Of a stretch of 64,000 nucleotides of DNA, positions 52,587 through 63,605 are shown piece by piece (the stretch's first letter is position 1; each line of letters begins with the position of its first letter). Origin of the DNA: Tilletia caries (lineage: Eukaryota > Basidiomycota > Exobasidiomycetes > Tilletiales > Tilletiaceae). The DNA lies in the NCBI GenBank assembly GCA_032718865.1, contig JALUTQ010000005.1, forward strand, positions 930,001 through 994,000. Direction: 5' to 3'. A program made the translations under genes and the position numbers. Below the pieces are notes generated by a model that saw only the letters and a list, made by a program, of their open reading frames with translations, did not search any database and had not been told where the DNA came from.

Positions 52587-54367
52587 TACATACTCACTCT
52601 TCATGTACTGACTCTATCACTCTATATGATTACTGACTCACTGGCCACTGTTACATGACGAGAGGTCCCTTATACCTCTTGGCTCTGCTGCTCTGTGATC
52701 TGTGAAGCTTCAGGCTTCAGGACCACATCGGAACCCATCGAAATGTAAAGATGTGAGCGTCAACTTTCCAGACTTCGGCCTAAATTCGAGCTGATTCGCA
52801 GAGTCCGGCTTTCCAAAAGACGAGGAGTCCCGAGTCAGGAGTCAGGACCGTGTGTGCATAGTGAAAAAAGAACGGTCGTTCGAGCCCTCGGGCCTCGGGC
52901 GTCTGCGAAATTTAGCCCGTCTTCACCCCAGTTCCAGACACATCAGAGCATCAGATATATAGAGCACCAGCAGGCTTCAGAAGAGCTGGGAAATGATGTG
53001 TAAGCCCCGGCGGGGAAGTGGTGGGCGAGACAGGGTCTCGATTGTCTCGGAACGGCTTAACGTAGTCTCACAATTTATAACACAACGCACAAACAGAGCA
53101 AGGAGCCCTGCTTGTTCCTGGGCCTTCAGCGCTTCAGTATGTAGCGTTCAGCCAGCGCTTTATTTGCAGTTGACACACAAATAAGCCACAAAGAACCTCA
53201 AACCTTGGGGCATGCGCGTCGCGCGTTCGCCCGGCTTGTTTATTCCATTCCAGGGTCCATCGTCCATCGACCGTTCCCACGTCCACCGCTGTCTGTTCTA
53301 CGGTCCTCTCCAGCGTCCAGCGTCAGGCGTCAGCGCGTCAGCGCGTCAGCGCGTCAGCGCGTCAGCCGTCAGGCGCAGAGAGCTCCAGCGATGAAGCGAT
53401 CAAGCACCGCCGGCTAACCCCTACCCTTGTCCTAGAGTTGTGCGCTTCTAGGGTTGTGACAGCCTGGCAGAAGACCTGGGAATCTCTCGGAAATGAAGAC
53501 CCGTGCAACCCTGGGCCGTAAAGTATTGTCCAAGTCTAGAAGCATAAGAGACTTTCTCCATCCTTGTCGTGCAAGAGTTGAGGAAGGCTAAGTGGCCAAA
53601 TGGTTGGGCAAGGCTGCCCTCACACACACAACCTTCAGCAGCAGAGCGCTCTCAACTTCTTATAGAAATCATCTACCACCTACAGGAGCATCATCCTTGT
53701 GAGGGCCCCAATCGTAGAACAGGCTTCATTGTGAATACACATGTGTATATGTGGTGTGCACGGTGTCGTGGTGGGAAGATGTGAGCTGGCTGAGTGTAGA
53801 AAAAGACTTAGCGAAATTTCGGGAAGGCATCTATCTACCTGACGACCACGACCACGATCACATCGACACAACAACACAACAAACGAGTTGTCGACAACCT
53901 CTTATCAAGGCCATTGGCACGCGCGGCTGCGCGCTGGTGAGTACACCGGTGTCACTGACCCCTTCACTGATCCTCTTTCTCGCCCGCAGCACCAGCGAGA
54001 GTATACAGCATCCCCATGACCCCACCTCACCTCGCATCTTGCGCACAGTCTTCTCCCTTCAACAACTTCCGACCGAACTGATCACCTGGTTTCTTGCCTG
54101 CACCCCTTCTTCCCTGCCTCGTTTGCTTCCGTCTTGCAGCGATTCCTACGCACCGCGTGCTATGCCCCGCCGACCATCCCTCTCTCCCACTGATCTTCCC
54201 GGTTCTCCTTCGTCTCTTCATCTTCTCCTCCCTCCTCTTCCTCCCTCCCTTCTCCCGTTTCGAAGATAGGAACTCATCTCTCGCCCTGTGAGTTGTGACC
54301 CGCGCATTTACTTCTTCTTCCTTGCAGATATCCAGCATACATCCACAAGATCGATCCTGCGTCATCC
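52587..54367. other. Gene-poor stretch before candidate small gene
   Basis: About 1.8 kb without a clear gene. It contains an octamer array at 53329-53369. From about 53937 a series of consensus donors and acceptors begins (GTGAGT at 53938 and 54288; acceptors CCGCAG at 53990, CTTGCAG at 54139 and 54328), suggesting the 5' spliced leader of the candidate small gene that follows. Confidence 0.35.
53329..53369. repeat. GCGTCAGC octamer tandem array
   Basis: Four to five copies of an 8-base GCGTCAGC unit with partial units at each end. Confidence 0.85.
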
Positions 54368-54844
54368 ATGACACGTGCGCCGCTCGGTCTCTTCACCTTG
54401 CGGCGGCGTTCTGGTCTTGTGAGTAGTCTCTGACGCTGCTCCGCGCTTGGATTGCTCTGTCGGGGCGCATTCATGCACTGATATACCCTTCTTCTCCGTC
54501 AAGGTTTTGGCAACGCGTCTCTCATCATTGTACGTCCACACAGCCGCGCAACGCTTCATAGGGCTGAGACTGACCACCGACGCCTTCTTGTGAGTTTGCT
54601 CACCCTCACGCAATATTTCCCACACCGGTCACTGACAACGTCTTGTTGCAGCCGCTCAGACCCGTGTACACTATACATGCACTCGGTCAATCAGTAAGTC
54701 CGCTCCTCGCTCGCCCTCTTCCACCTTCCCCTTCGCTGACATGACATCCCTTCTTCCTGGGCACTTTACCCTTACAGCTATCCATTACCAGGCACGTTGA
54801 CCTGTGGAATTTGGGCTCTGACCGCTGACACCTCTGGGATCTGA
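54368..54844 (+). CDS. Candidate small gene, 81 aa, 4 exons
   Basis: I do not recognise the product. Exons 54368-54418, 54504-54589, 54652-54693 and 54778-54844 are separated by introns with near-perfect signals (donors GTGAGT, GTGAGT and GTAAGT; acceptors CAAG, GCAG and ACAG, two with CTGAC branch-like motifs). Joined, they form an open frame from ATG to TGA: start MTRAPLGLFTLRRRSGL, middle QRFIGLRLTTDAFF, end GIWALTADTSGI. None of the exons alone is a notable frame; the support is that three introns of different phase (0, 2, 2) all keep the frame open. It has no signal peptide or clear domain. It could equally be a spliced non-coding transcript whose frame is open by chance. More splice-like signals upstream hint at 5' exons. 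Confidence 0.35.
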
Positions 54845-56118
54845 CATCGTAGCTTTGCAGTGCCTTTCCAGTTATCATCATTCTCGGACCTGTATCCAAT
54901 CTCCCGTTCTGAACTGCGAATGCTACGTGCATCCATATGATATGGGCTGTGACCTGAACCAGCAGAGAGAGATGATCCTGGAAAGTGGGGATACCTATTG
55001 TGAGAAAGGCTCAAGACTTGAGTTCACTATCCCACAAGTCTTATAGCTGCTATTGCACAAGTATTGGGCGGCTGCTCTTGTACAAGACTTGATCCAATTG
55101 GCGATAGAATTTGACAAGACTCTATAGGAGAGTCTTGTACAAGAGTTCGGCCAAGTCTATAATAGACTTGGGATGGTCCGGCGGTGAGTTCGAGTGGAAC
55201 TGTGTGTGCCTGACCTGATAATAAAAAGGGTTCTGGTGTTTAAAATTTGGACTACATCCATAGTAATAAGCTGGAGATAATATATGGTTCATAGACCATA
55301 TCCGTTAGCCTGAAGATTGTGTGCTAGAGATCCCGAACTTGCGGTGCCATCCTTAATTGCGCTTTTCCCGACCCGAATTATCTCATTATTGGGGCTTGAA
55401 AATTTAATACATCAACCGAACCAGCAATTTTGCCTCATTAGTCATTAGTCATTATGCCTCCAAACCACTCACTCTCACATCACGCACGCATCAAGTATCT
55501 CACAAGCTTCACCACGTTGGATCACATACAGCTGAGAACGGATGAGACTTCAAAGTCGAGATACCTTTCAACAGACAACAACAGTTTGGCGCCTGTCGAG
55601 TGTCGACCGACATTTTGCCGCCGGTTGGTCCCCTGTGTGCGGCTGTACTGCCGCTGTAGCCTGTCCGCCTCCGTCGATCTTCTCATTATTAGTGTCTGAG
55701 GTTGGGGCCTTCACAGTGGTTTCAGATGGTCAGTTCCGAATCAGATTGAAGTGTTGAATGGTAATTATTAGTCTGGGCACGGTGAGCGAGGCGTCAGGCA
55801 TCAGGCGATTCCTTCTTTGGTTGAGGACGGGGGAGTGGGAAGCGTGGGGTAAACAGTTGGATGCTGCACCTTCGCCCATCAAGTAAGGCATCATCATTAT
55901 TGCGTCTCCAAGCTCAGCTTCACCAACTATACTCACATCATCTGGTCTTGTCCAATGATGCTCACTCTGAGCTGGAAGATTCCAAGGCCTGCTTCGAAAG
56001 CTATATAACCAAGACGCTGACCTCTCTCACTTCCTTTTCCCTCCTCACCAACACATACTCCTTTACACATACTCTTACCACACCAACTCCAACCCCACCC
56101 ACACACTTCATTTTCAAC
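54845..56118. other. Intergenic region upstream of HsbA copy 2
   Basis: About 1.3 kb without a clear gene. At about 55005-55190 there are several CTTGTACAAGA and CAAGTCT palindromic motifs like those inside the 729-bp elements, ending in CCGGCGGTG, so a decayed relative may lie here. The HsbA promoter occupies the end. Confidence 0.4.
56002..56008 (+). promoter_or_regulatory. TATA box of HsbA copy 2
   Basis: TATATAA, 117 bases upstream of the ATG, followed by a CT-rich leader. Confidence 0.65.
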
Positions 56119-56714
56119 ATGCAGTTCGCCGCTACCCTCATCGCCGCCTCCGCTCTCATCGCCGGTGTCACCGTGAGTTTCCTCCCGCTCCTATCTCGCT
56201 GTCATCATCATCTGGTTCTTACTTGTTCTTCTCTTCTTTTCTGCAGGCCGACTACGCCACCGTCAAGGCTGATGTCCAGAAGATCCAGGTCGACGTTGCC
56301 AAGCTCTACCAGTCCCTGAAGTCCACCACCGGCACCAGCTACAGCGAGGCTCTTGCCATTGACTCTGCCGCCAAGGCCCTTGTCAAGGACGTCAACACTG
56401 CCAACACTGACGCCAACGCCGTCTCCTCGGTCACTGCCACCCAGGCCAACGCCCTCATCTCCATCCTGTCCAAGACCTACACCAACGTCTCCCTCGCGTC
56501 CCAGCGCCTGATCGCCCTTGAGCCCGCTTTCAAGAAGCTCGGTGTTGCCGGCATCGCCAAGACCGACACCAACAACGTCGCCTCGGCCACCAAGACCTTC
56601 GGTGCCACCCTTGTCTCCAAGGCCCCCGCAGCCTCCAAGTCGTCCGCCTCGGCCCTCGCTGCCAAGTACAACAAGGCCCTCGCCTCCGCTGTCGCTGCCT
56701 ACGCCTCCGACTAA
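56119..56714 (+). CDS. HsbA-like secreted protein, copy 2, 173 aa, 2 exons
   Basis: Same architecture as copy 1: exon 56119-56172 encodes the signal peptide, exon 56247-56714 the mature protein. The intron is 74 bases (GTGAGT...CTGCAG). Relative to copy 1 the mature part differs at three positions (Ile to Thr, Ile to Val, Pro to Ala), so the two genes are recent duplicates now facing each other in opposite orientation. Strongly biased codon use (C-ending codons: GCC, AAG, ACC) suggests high expression. Confidence 0.87.
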
Positions 56715-57780
56715 ACCTGTCGCTCGCGTCCTTTGATGAACATTTCCTTTGCCATTCGGTTTCTTTGTCATGATCATCGATCATCCCCTGCAATGATAAC
56801 GACTTTATCATATTTGTACAAACATCAACCGTTTGCCACTGTGTATCCGATTGTCGACTGCAGGACTGTAAGCTTAGTGAGTACGCGTCTACCTCACGAA
56901 ACGATCCTGCGACTTCTCATCCCATTCTTTCTCATCCATACCATTCAGGTTCGCACCTTTGAACAAGGGTCTACCGGCCTGACATCTCTTCGCTGTGGTC
57001 CCGCTAATGCGAAGTCCACGTACCATATCACCCATTGATCTTTTCTACCCTTCCAGCAGGACCTCGACGGCCTTCCCGCCGACACACAACAGTACCTGGT
57101 ACAGAGACGATGTCAAATTCGCGGAAATTCTAAGTGATGGGTCATCAGCTTACTTGCCACGCTCGTGCTGACCGACTTCTTTTTTCATCCGCATTACTCT
57201 CTATTCGTTTCTTCTCTATTCTGCCTTCGTCTCGACGCGGCTCGCACTGCGGTTGTTCAACCAGTGTGCGTTACCCTAGCTCGGTCAAGACGCGTCGAGC
57301 GACAGACGCTCATTCTACGAGGTCTGGCCGCAGAAACAGTGCTGTGACAGGATCGCCCGACGGCATCAGGTCCTCTCAACAGATCAGCTTGTGGCCTTCT
57401 CTCGACCACCATTCGGAGCGTGTCTCGCTCGCCCGGACCAGATGCGGCGGGTCGTCGGTTCATTGTATTCATTCACCAGGCAAGCTCGTGCGCTGGTCAT
57501 CACGATGCATCGTTCAGTTCTGCACTTCACACTCTCTGACCCTCTCCTTCTTCTGCAGAAAAGCGATCGCACCTGGAAACCACCTCAATAGAGACCGACA
57601 GCAATCGCTTTGCTCGGGCCAAGTACGATCGTACCGTCTCCCATCTCAAACGCTCGGTCAGCCGGTCAGGACGCGACGCCATTATTCCGGCGGACATCAA
57701 CACGAACGCGTTCAAGGTTTCTTGGGCCAGAGCGTGGCAAGCCGACGATCCTTCCGTGGGGCAGAACTGCCGCTGCGCAT

Positions 57781-58110
57781 TGCCTCGTAGCACTGCAACG
57801 GCGTTGCGTTGCATCAATTCGAAGCTGTACGTTCGATCATCACCCCGGCCTGGCTTTCGCAGACGATCTCTCGACGGAGGTCGTGGTCATTCCTCCGCCG
57901 GCACGGTCACTGTGCAACAGTGGCAAGCTTTCCAAATGATAGCGATGCTGGACACGCGGTGGACGACCAAACGACGGCACACTCAACCATCGAACGCCAC
58001 CCCTCCGGCCCTCCGGCCCTCCGGCCCTTCCAGGTACTCACATCAGCTGGTACCATGGCCGAACGCATCGGACTGGAACATACAGTCAGGGTCAACACAC
58101 TCCAAGACCA
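57781..58110. repeat. Duplicated segment, copy A
   Basis: Near-identical to 61003-61329; the two differ chiefly in the number of CTCCGGCC units. Part of a larger duplication unit that includes an HsbA gene and its 3' flank. Confidence 0.85.
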
Positions 58111-59467
58111 GCAAAACACAAATAACAGACCCACGGCAGACCGCAGAGCACATGCCTCAGCCGTCCGGCACGCTACCACCGCTCTCTCCCTTTTTGGACT
58201 TCTTGGCTTCCAAGGCCCGCACTGGTAACCAGCCGGCATCGCACACGACGACTATACGATGGTCGAGGTGGTACAATGAACGATTCGATGGCGCAAGCGG
58301 GTTCTTCTGAGATACAATCGCATACACGCACGGAGCTCGAAGGGCGTAATATTGGCGCGTGGGGTGCGAGGTTTGCTGCAGCGTGCAAGGCGAGAGAAAC
58401 ATCCGGTCGCCAGGCATCGGCCGTCACAATGATTGGGACTCCAGGGTGCGGACAGGGGCGGGGCGTAAAACCAGGTTATCATCGATCATCGATCATGAAT
58501 GGTTCATCCGTTCATGCTGCGTTCTCACTTGCCGGTGGCTGGCCCCAACCGCCCCGCAAAAAGGGCAAGCGTTCGAGTCGCAGGAGTCAGGGTACATTTC
58601 CACATCGCCCAGCAGAGTCCCGGTCCTCTGTACCTCAATTTGGTCCGGCAGCGGGTTTCCTCTAGAGACTGTTTCATTGACAGTTCAGCACAGGCGAGCG
58701 GAACGCAGAGCCTCGAGAGAAAGTGGAGGAAGCCAAGGCGCCAAAAAAAAAAAGGAGAGCGAAGAAAACAGGACGCATCGAGAACCACCACTTCGCTCGA
58801 CTTGCTCGCTCGCGCTGCAAAGCACCCACCCACCTCTCCCCAGTTTCTCCCCTTCGCGTCTGCGCCGCACCCACGCTTCGAGTCGGACTGCATCGACATG
58901 CGAGCACCGAGTGCTATGATCCAATCCTCACTGCACACGCTGTGCACAGCGTGCACAAGGCCTCTCAATTAGGCTGAAAACCGGAACTGAGCGAACAAGG
59001 CTGTACTGGGCGGATACCAGTCCCGAGCCAGGCACTGTGAGACGTTACCAGACACAACCAGGACGTCGAGGTCCGAGCTCACACAGGAACAAAGGACCGA
59101 TGTTCGCGTCACAACGGATGTTGTGCGTGTGCCTCGAAAGTGAGTGACATAACATGTGTATGTGCTATGGGGTCCATACGTAGCTTGGACCTCTTCCACT
59201 GACAAGTCTCCGCTGACGACTACTTTGGTCCGGGCTTTGAGATCGCGAGCTGCGGGAAGCCGGGACTGATGTCAATCACGTCGTAGAGCAGTGCAGCTGA
59301 CAGATTCTTCCTTGGCCTTGTGTTGGAGGATCGAGCGCTTGATGAGGGTCAAGCGTCAAGGCCTCGTGCCCCATTGGCGACCAGCTCCACGCTGCGGCAA
59401 GCACAGGGGCGATGGGCGACGAGTGACTTAGTGACGACCGCTTCCACTTCGTTCACGATCGAAAGGC

Positions 59468-59474
59468 ATAAAAG
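59468..59474 (+). promoter_or_regulatory. TATA-like box of HsbA copy 3
   Basis: ATAAAAG, 133 bases before the ATG; a weaker match than in copies 1, 2 and 4. Confidence 0.5.
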
Positions 59475-59600
59475 CTGGTATCCGCGAGCTGATGTTGTCT
59501 GTCTGATCTCCTCACCCACTCACACATCCTTCTTCCTCTCCTCTGCCAACTCATCGCTCATCTTCTTACACTCCCACAACACTCTTCCTTCTTACTCATC

Positions 59601-60192
59601 ATGAAGTTTTCCATCGCCATCGTTGCCACTGCCCTCATCGCCGGTGTTACTGTGATTTCCCTTCCACACACAAACACACGACGTTTCGTAATGTTCCCAT
59701 TCTGATCCTCTTGTTCTTCTCCAGGCCGACTACGCCACCGTTAAGGCTGATGTCCAGAAGATCCAGACCGACGTCGCCAAGCTTTACCAGGCCCTGAAGA
59801 CCACCACCGGCACCAGCTACAGCGAGGCTCTTGCCATTGACTCCGCCGCCAAGACTCTCGTCAAGGACGTCAACACTGCCAACGATGACGCCAACGCCGT
59901 CTCCTCCGTCACTGCCACCCAGGCCAACGCCCTCATCTCCATCCTGTCCAAGACGTACGTCAACGTCACGGGCGCTTCCCAGCGTCTGATCGAGCTCGAG
60001 CCCGCTTTCAAGAAGCTCGGTGTTGCCGGCATCGCCAAGACCGACACCAACAACGTCGCCTCGGCCACCAAGACCTTCGGTGCCACCCTTGTCTCCAAGG
60101 CCCCCGCAGCCTCCAAGTCGTCCGCCTCGGCCCTCGCTGCCAAGTACAACAAGGCCCTCGCCTCCGCTGTCGCTGCCTACGCCTCCGACTAA
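59601..60192 (+). CDS. HsbA-like secreted protein, copy 3, 172 aa, 2 exons
   Basis: Exons are 59601-59651 and 59725-60192. The signal peptide (MKFSIAIVATALIAGVT) differs from copies 1 and 2, and the donor is GTGATT rather than GTGAGT. In the first two thirds of the mature part there are about ten changes from copy 2 (for example QTDV, QALKTTT, NDDAN, YVNVTGASQRLIEL). From the EPAFKKLGV codons to just past the stop, the DNA is identical to copy 2. The split pattern suggests gene conversion of the 3' part. Confidence 0.87.
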
Positions 60193-60763
60193 ACCTGTCG
60201 CTTGCGCTCTTGATGAACATTTCCTTTACCATTCGGTTTCCATTGTCATGATCATTTTCTGCAATGACAATGACTTTATCACACCTGTTTCATCAACCGT
60301 CTGGAACGCTTCCGATTGTGGACCGTAAGGTTAAGTGAGTATTTTATATAGTCGACGCGTGTTCCCTACGAAAACGATCATCCCAGCTCTCATGACATTC
60401 CTTCTCCTTCACACCATCCAGGTTCGCACCTTCCTTTGAACAAATATCTACCGGCCAAAAGGCTTTGGCCATGGAAACGGCGCTGTGACAGGGTTGCCCT
60501 GCGGCATCGGTTCGTCCCAACAGATTATCAGCCCGCGGCCTTCTTTCGACCACCCTTCCAAGCCTGTCTCGCTCACTCGGACCAGATATGGCGGGTCGTC
60601 TGTTCATTGCGGCAATCTCGTGCGCTGAACATCACTTGCATCGCTCGATTCCTCACTTCTCTCTCACTCTCTCACTCACCCTCTCCTTCTCCTGCAGAAA
60701 AGCGATCTCACCTGGATACCCGCCGTCTCGCGGAGTCCGACAGTATTCGTTTTGCTCGGGCCA

Positions 60764-60939
60764 AATACGATCGTACCGTCTCCCATCTCATCACGCCCGG
60801 TCAGGACACAAGTACATCCTTCTGCGGACATCCACACGAGCGCGTCCAAGGAATACGATCGTACCGTCTCCCATCTCATCACGCCCGGTCAGGACACAAG
60901 TACATCCTTCTGCGGACATCCACACGAGCGCGTCCAAGG
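60764..60939. repeat. 88-bp tandem duplication
   Basis: Two adjacent, apparently identical 88-base units (60764-60851 and 60852-60939), each starting AATACGATCGTACCGTCTCC. The corresponding stretch after HsbA copy 2 has a single unit, so the duplication is later than the segment duplication. Confidence 0.92.
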
Positions 60940-61002
60940 CTTCTCGAACCAGAACGTGACAAGCCGACGATCCTTCCGCGGGGCAGAACTGCCGTTGAGC
61001 GT

Positions 61003-61329
61003 TGCCTCGTAGCACTGCAACGGCGTTGCGTTGCATCAATTCGAAGCTGTACGTTCGATCATCACCCCGGCCTGGCTTTCGCAGACGATCTCTCGACGGA
61101 GGTCGTGGTCATTCCTCCGCCGGCACGGTCACTGTGCAACAGTGGCAAGCTTTCCAAATGATAGCGATGCTGGACACGCGGTGGACGACCAAACGACGGC
61201 ACACTCAACCATCGAACGCCACCCCTCCGGCCCTCCGGCCCTTCCAGGTACTCACATCAGCTGGTACCATGGCCGAACGCATCGGACTGGAACATACAGT
61301 CAGGGTCAACACACTCCAAGGCCAGCAAA
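61003..61329. repeat. Duplicated segment, copy B
   Basis: Partner of 57781-58110. Near-identity over more than 300 bases of apparently non-coding DNA implies a recent duplication or conversion event. Confidence 0.85.
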
Positions 61330-62036
61330 GAACATGCAAGATTCTGGACGGACCGCAGAGCACAGGCCTCAGGCATTCTACCCCCCTTTTGGCGGCCGAG
61401 TGGCACCGCACACGACGACGATGAGGGTCGAGGTCGTGAGATCAGGGATCCGATGGCGCAAGCGGATTCTCCTGAGATGCAAGTACAAACGACATGGTGT
61501 GCAAACAGACCGCCCCGAGGTGGGGGCTCGCGGGGCGTATGATATGGCGTGGCGAATGAGGTGCGAGGCATGCTGCAGCATGCGAGGCGAGAGCATCCCC
61601 CGGTCGTCAGGCGTCAGGCGCCAGCATGACTCGGACTTCGGGGTGCGGACAGGGATGGAGCGTAAAAGCAGGCCGATCAACGACCGGAATGGTTCATGTT
61701 TCATGGTCCATGTCTGGCAGCAGGCCCCAACCCTAGCCCCGAGCCCTCAGGCAGGGCCGCCTGGCAAAGGTCCAACCCGCAGGGATAGACAAGCGTCAGG
61801 ACACGCAACACCCAGCACACAGTTACATGTACCCAGAGTCACAGAGCTCCGTACCTCAATTTCGTCCAGCAGCATGTCTCCTTTAGAAACCGCTTCATGC
61901 ACAACTGAGGCAGGCAGCACGGTGCATGCGTGCAGATGAATCTAGACTGTAGCCTCAGTAACTCAGGCGTGCTGTATGTCTTTCTCGGCCGTAAGTCCAA
62001 ATGGCAGTGAGCCATCCAAACTTTGTGCGACAGCAC

Positions 62037-62544
62037 GCCTGAGCTCATTTGTAAGGAAAAAGGTCGAAACGCTCCAGTTGAGCAACTTAGAGGAATCTGA
62101 GCCAACACCACCTTGCTTGAGCGCTTGAGCAGCCACTCACAGACGACTCACCACAGTGCACACGCACGCACGCAGCGCATTCACAGTCAGGAGTCAGTAC
62201 CACGAGCTTCGACTCTGCAATGTCATCCCTTTCATCTTCTATCGTTGTGCCAGCTTTGAAGTCGAGCAGCTCACCTCACGCCAGAACTTCAGCAGGAGGA
62301 AGATACAGCAGGGAACAGGGTGACGCCATGAACAGTGAACGGTGTGGCCAATCGATCGCGTCATGCGGGCAGCGGGAGAGCTAGAGCCCAGGCAGGGGGT
62401 GCCGGAGTGGGGATGATGCCGCCAAGTGCCAGCTGCGGTCACTGAGAAGAGTTGTGTGTGTCTCCGACACTGGTGAGTGCCTGAAATTCTCTAAGTTGGC
62501 CATTCGGAGCTTTTCGACCTTTCTCCTTACAAATGAGCTCAGGC
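62037..62544. mobile_element. 508-bp inverted-repeat (MITE-like) element
   Basis: Ends 62037-62075 and 62506-62544 are inverted repeats matching at 37 of 39 bases and starting GCCTGAGCTCATTTGTAAGG. The match resumes after a short gap (CAACTTAGAG on both arms). No coding capacity. Exact ends and target duplication could not be fixed, so transposon origin is inferred. Confidence 0.6.
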
Positions 62545-63456
62545 TGCCCTGAGCGGGCAGTTTTTTGCTCTCACTTCCATTTCGATTTCGCTTATGTCCG
62601 GCCGAAAGCCTAAACGCCGATCTTCATTGCTTCGGGGATTGGCCCGCTCTCTGGGCAGCCTGAGTTTCTGAGGCTATCTAGACTGTAGACCTGCCTTCGC
62701 ACCCTGGCTTGTTTCAAATCAGTCATTTCTGATCGCTGATCGCTGATCGCTGATCGTTAGTATCGTCCCGCTCCTGCAGCACTTGCAGCATCCACTGGAG
62801 ATGGCCACCTACTCACATACTCCCCCATGCCCCCATGCATCAAAAGAGTAGTAGGGAGCTCTCATCATTTTGTTCATGTATACGACTACACATGAGGCAG
62901 GCGAGGCGCGAGGAGGCAGGCACAAACACCCACCCCCTTTGTACCAAAATATCCATAAGTAAAAACAGTGCATTTTTCTTCTTGGGTGCATACATAATGC
63001 AGCATGCAGGACTCATTAGACATTAGTGCGGTCTGCGGGGCAGCCGGGGCGCGGGGCGTCCGGGGCTGATGCATTGGAACAATTAACGCAGTTCCCGAAC
63101 AAATTGATCACATAGACCCGCTTGCCCGCTTCCGATCAATCAATAAACCGGTGCCTGGGATCGTTCCGGGTTCCCGCCTTCGGGGAAAGACAAAGAAGTG
63201 ACCACCACCAGTCCACCACGGCACCACCAGTTCCATCTGCAGACCACTCACCACGCGGATGCAACAGGCAGTCACGAACCAGCAGCAACGGGTTATGGGG
63301 CCAAGACAACCCGACTGGATCTTGCTTTCAAGACTGACGGGACTTTGCATCAGCGACACAGCGACACAGGCAGGTGTGTAAGGTTGAATGCAAGACGTCC
63401 GCTGGAACACTGCTGAGGAGCATCGACCAGCTTTTATGTTCCTCCCCAGACAATCC

Positions 63457-63463
63457 TATAAAG
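63457..63463 (+). promoter_or_regulatory. TATA box of HsbA copy 4
   Basis: TATAAAG, 149 bases before the ATG. Confidence 0.6.
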
Positions 63464-63605
63464 ACAGCGTTGCAAGACCTCTTTGCTACTCATCTTCCAC
63501 TTATCTCCTCTCACAGACATAATCTTGCTTAACACCTTCCTCCCTCACACTCACTTTCAGCTTCTCTCCCAGGTTCCTCCTCGCTATACTCGCTTGCATT
63601 TCACC

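Larger units (their letters stand above)
56715..59600. other. Long downstream segment of HsbA copy 2, partly duplicated
   Basis: About 2.9 kb with no firmly supported gene. Bases 57781-58110 are nearly identical to 61003-61329, and weaker matching extends upstream, including GTGAGTA...CAG|GTTCGCACC intron-like borders shortly after each HsbA stop (56879-56949; 60334-60421). Short open frames are shared between the copies but show no known domain. A CCTCCGGCC tandem repeat lies near 58006-58030. Confidence 0.4.
60193..63605. other. Downstream segment of HsbA copy 3, repeats, and promoter of copy 4
   Basis: About 3.4 kb with no firmly supported gene. It holds an 88-bp tandem duplication (60764-60939), the second copy of the duplicated segment (61003-61329), and an inverted-repeat pair (62037-62075 with 62506-62544). 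A small GATCGCT direct repeat lies near 62730-62756. The promoter of copy 4 is at the end. Confidence 0.4.

Noticed and set aside
54094..54270. Pyrimidine-rich Leu/Pro/Ser frames as a separate small gene
   Set aside because: They fall in what looks like intron or leader sequence between strong splice signals and have no conserved features.
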